From assembly GCA_036023115.1 (NCBI GenBank), contig JAYKKT010000064.1:4769501-4833500 (forward strand): a stretch of 64,000 nucleotides of DNA, written 5' to 3'. The notes beneath the pieces were generated by a model that saw only the letters and a list, made by a program, of their open reading frames with translations, was not told the DNA's origin and ran no database searches. Shown here piece after piece: positions 61,401 to 64,000 of this stretch. The position numbers and the translations under genes are program-made. This stretch comes from Brasenia schreberi. Taxonomy: Eukaryota; Streptophyta; Magnoliopsida; Nymphaeales; Cabombaceae. Within the stretch, counting starts at the first letter, position 1. The number at the start of each line of letters is the position of its first letter.

Positions 61401-63906
61401 AAGTACAACAGAGAATCAATTTGGATTCATGCCAGGCAGATCTACTATTGAAGCGATTCACCTTTTGAGACGTCTTATGGAACATTTTAGAGCAAAAAAA
61501 AGAGGTATCCCATTGACATATATTAACCTTATAAGAGACATATATGATGGTGCAAAAACATGTGTGAGGACTCATGAAGGAACGACAGACTTCTTTGAAG
61601 TTAATATTGGGTTACATCAAGGATCAACTTTAAGTCCATACTTATTTATAATGGTGATGGATGAGTTAACAAAACATATTCAAGATGAAGTACCTTGGTG
61701 TATGTTATTTGCAGATGACATTGTATTAGTGGAGGGGTCTAAGGAAAAAGTTAATAGAAAATTGGAACTATGGAGAGAAACATTAGAAAGCAAAGGCCTC
61801 CGACTTAGTAGAACAAAGACAGAATATATAGAATGTAAGTTTGATCATTTGGTTACTTCAGAGGACGTAGAAATTAAAATTGGCACACATTGCATTCCCC
61901 AAAAGGAAAGTTTTAAATACCTAGGGTCAATTTTTCAGAGTGATGGAAGAATTGATGAAGATGTTACACATAGAATTAATGCTGGTTGGTTAAAATGGAG
62001 AGGAGCATCAAGTATTCTTTGTGATAAGAAGATACCATTAAAATTAAAAGGTAAATATTATAGAGCAGCAATTAGGCCTGCCATGTTTTATGGTTATGAG
62101 TGTTGGGCAGTTAATCATCAACATGTACAAAAGATGTCTGTGACAGAAATGAAGATGTTGAGATGGATGAGCGGTCATACAAGAAAAGACCGTATACATA
62201 ATGAGGTTATTAGAAACAAATTAGGAGTGGCACCAATAGAGGATAAAATGAGAGAACATCGTTTAAGATGGTTTGGACATATAGAAAGAAGATCAAAAGA
62301 AGAACCTGTAAGAAGGTTAGAAAAACTAAATTTGGAAAGTATTAAAAGAGGTAGAGGACGACCACAAAAGTGTTGGAAAGAAACAATAAAGAATGATCTA
62401 GCTTATTGGGAGTTAACTGCTAACATGGCACACGATAGGGATCTGTGGAAACAAAGAATCCATGTACCTGACCCCGTCTAGTATGGGAAAAGGCTTAGTT
62501 GTTGTTTGTTTGTTTGTTTGTAGTCTTGTAAAAGCCTTGCAATATTTCTTCTATTGCTGGTCTAAACCGCAGTTTTTAAATGCTTCTTGTTTATGTCTCA
62601 ACTGAAAACATGAAGACGTATCAGATTAAACCATGGATATAAAACTTTGCACATGTTATTGACCTCATGGTTGCCGTTTGATGTAAACCAGCTAAGGACC
62701 AACTCAGCTATAGAGATCTAAAATTTAGTGAAATGGGTACTTCATATTTGTTAGATTTGTGTTGCATTTTGTTGGCAAAGGACATTCATCAGTCGAATCA
62801 GGTTCTGTCATTGCAGCAGAATATTTTGACAGCTCTATAGCTGTTCCGATGATAGATAGCCTGATACCTTCAGGGAGATGTAAGTAGATGCGCTTCCTTT
62901 TGATTCTACCTTTTAGGAAGTGAACACTGCCACTGCAAAGCTAGGAAAAACTATTCAGGAGCCTAGAATCTGCATGTAAAATGTAGGTTAGAGTTTCTAA
63001 TCGACAAAAAGCGCCTGTCCTGTTGATGCCTTTTGTTGTATGGTCAAGATCCTGATAAAATTGAATTTGCCTACTTATAGCAAGTTGAAGAAATTAAGCT
63101 GCTCATTTTACCTGAGTATTCCTTTGTGACATTTTCTTGCAAGTTACGTACGTTGAACATCTAAAGATGAAGGTGATGAAATATTGTTGCAGAAGGGCTA
63201 CAAACAAGGGCATTGGCGTGGATAATATGCACTACTTGAATGATGGACTTTGGAAGGTTTGAGCTTTTCCTACCCCTGTCCTGGACATAAGCATAAAAAA
63301 TAAAACAAATGAAGGTTTTATAGCTCAAGGAGGCAGATTGATCTTTAAGGATCAACTCACGGTTTATAATGGGACTTCTGTAGGACGCCATATCTGTATA
63401 ACTTTACAATTCTTATTTAATTTTATTTACACCTTATGTATGTGCATAGTCGACCCCATCTAGTATGGGAAAAGGCTTAGTTGTTGTTGTTATGTATGTG
63501 TGTGTACAACATATACACTACACAGAGATCCGGATCATGGTTGGAACCTCAGGTACCAAAACCAAAATCAAGCCTTTTTCCCACGCTAAGTGGAGTTGGC
63601 TACATAAGTTACCGTAGAGCCCTCGACATGCTTGCATTTAACTCCAATAGAGAAAGATCATGTTTTATGGTTTCCTGTCAACACTTTCACGTGCCTTCCT
63701 CTACCTCATGTGAAAAGTACTGTCATCAAGCATTTCAGATACTTTGCAAGTCAGATCTACAAGGGAGCTCAATAAACGTTCACTTGCATAGGGGCGGTCA
63801 TTGGTGTTGAAGGCTTGAACTCCAATACCTCATGACTTGCACGGTCAAGTTGTTTTGAAACTGATGCTAGCATTCTTCATTTGTATAGATGGAACGATTG
63901 GAGTGA
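55439..63906 (+). CDS. MCTS1: MCTS1/MCT-1-like PUA-domain translation factor, apparent 2-bp frameshift
   Basis: Eight exons: 55439-55449, 58209-58290, 58408-58475, 59278-59373, 59536-59672, 60038-60105, 63193-63256, 63889-63906, all GT-AG. The translation begins MFKKFSADD, has [37 protein letters not shown], then the PUA domain with [33 protein letters not shown] and [17 protein letters not shown], ending MERLE*. MCTS1 pairs with DENR to promote 40S recycling and translation reinitiation in the cytosol. Exons total 544 bases, where the usual 181-residue family length plus stop needs 546. The missing two bases are at the start of exon 4, where TG|TCAATCACC replaces the expected TG|TCAGAATCACC (Cys-Gln-Asn-His). 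All other phases agree. So it is either a recent pseudogene, an assembly error, or spliced in a way I cannot see. Confidence 0.88.
57170..57640 (+). repeat. Direct repeat of a ~240-bp SINE-like sequence in MCTS1 intron 1
   Basis: 57178-about 57400 and 57417-about 57635 align over their full length (ggtttcctgg/agtttcctgg; gttggctt; ggcctccatgttcaagga/gcctccatgttcaagga; gaaaaaattag; ctgtcagtttccaag; tctgatgctt). Both have an A-box-like gttggctta/ttataagcc and a B-box-like aagtttgagtcgc or aagtttgaatccc. They diverge at roughly 15-20% by eye, so the duplication is old. Confidence 0.7.
59820..59965 (+). mobile_element. SINE-like element of a second family, in MCTS1 intron 5
   Basis: tRNA-like boxes: tagtgtggtggtaggac (A-box position) and cgggggttcaattg (B-box position) 35 bases on, followed by a unique body and an (AAAAG)n tail at about 59950-59969. 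The body lacks the GTGCAT/TTAGGC words of the other SINE family in the window. Target-site duplication not identified. Confidence 0.5.
60494..62532 (+). mobile_element. RTE-type LINE with perfect 12-bp target-site duplication, in MCTS1 intron 6
   Basis: The element occupies 60506-62520, bounded by tagtcttgtaaa at 60494-60505 and 62521-62532. It lacks the endonuclease and starts within the linker before the RT. An open frame at 60588-60995 (Lys-rich, [15 protein letters not shown]) is followed by 60992-61216 ([14 protein letters not shown]), then 61183-62481 ([42 protein letters not shown]-terminal RWFGHIERR and GRGRPQKCW). The frame changes near 60,992 and 61,210, and the sequence jumps from FRAKK to RGIPLTY. 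About 30 residues, including RT motif A (the copy at 7306 still shows [12 protein letters not shown]), are missing. The 3' end is ggcttagttg with a (GTTT)n tail. It cannot move by itself. Confidence 0.95.
63445..63489 (+). mobile_element. 45-bp LINE 3'-end insertion with perfect 11-bp target-site duplication
   Basis: Only the last 45 bases of the LINE family (cgaccccatctagtatggga, then aaaggcttag and a GTT tail) lie between ttatgtatgtg at 63434-63444 and ttatgtatgtg at 63490-63500, in MCTS1 intron 7. It is an extreme 5' truncation. Confidence 0.88.
63554..63712 (-). mobile_element. LINE-tail-like repeat fragment in MCTS1 intron 7
   Basis: Plus-strand words accaaaaccaaaatcaagcc, ttttcccacgctaagtggag and ttggctacataag correspond to the inverted 3' end of a LINE subfamily distinct from the one at 60506 (it lacks the CAACAAC tail). 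Similar degenerate fragments occur at 14852, 21880 and 52748. Confidence 0.6.
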
Positions 63907-64000
63907 AGGCCTCCACAATATGGTTGATGAAAGAAATGATAGCGATCAGGTATCTTTGCTGAGTGACATTCCGATGTGAACTTGTTGTGCTTGGTTTTTG

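Noticed and set aside
61183..62481. 432-codon open frame as a host gene
   Set aside because: It is the reverse transcriptase C-terminal half of a LINE bounded by target-site duplications.

Overview
This is nuclear DNA from a flowering plant. The host genes have many short exons with GT-AG introns, AT-rich flanks, long (TA)n, (GA)n and (CA)n runs, and numerous fragments of RTE-type LINEs, tRNA-derived SINEs, a hAT transposon and short MITEs. The species cannot be named from the sequence. No prokaryotic features such as operons or CRISPR arrays were seen.

Layout. 1-12,000 is repeat-rich intergenic DNA with LINE and SINE relics, microsatellites and one orphan exon-like ORF at 6303. 12,017-22,844 (minus strand) is a cullin-1 (CUL1) gene of which 17 coding exons can be placed. 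It lacks one conserved 57-codon exon and carries an 8-bp duplication that shifts the frame, so this copy looks like a pseudogene. Its 4.9-kb intron 2 holds a decayed hAT transposase and two adjacent small MITEs. 49,386-52,463 (plus strand) is a complete three-exon dynein light chain (LC8) gene. 55,439-63,906 (plus strand) is an eight-exon MCTS1/MCT-1 homologue (PUA domain, translation reinitiation and ribosome recycling) with an apparent 2-bp deletion at the start of exon 4. Its intron 6 carries a LINE bounded by a perfect 12-bp target-site duplication.

The most striking structure is at 22,370-51,446: four head-to-tail, nearly identical copies of a unit of 7,267, 7,270, 7,268 and 7,272 bp. 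Each unit runs from CUL1 intron 2, through CUL1 exons 2 and 1 (minus strand), the ~4.7-kb divergent intergenic region, and LC8 exons 1 and 2 (plus strand), to LC8 intron 2. Only the leftmost unit is joined to the rest of CUL1, and only the rightmost to LC8 exon 3. The ancestral locus was therefore a divergent CUL1-LC8 pair whose shared 5' region was amplified. The result is three orphan CUL1 5' ends, three orphan LC8 5' ends, and four facing sets of first exons. The differences I noticed between units are in simple-sequence runs, so the event is very recent, or an assembly artefact that needs to be excluded.

The three host genes are housekeeping genes (SCF ubiquitin ligase scaffold, LC8 hub protein, translation factor) and do not form a pathway. 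What is unusual here is the architecture, not a new enzyme system.
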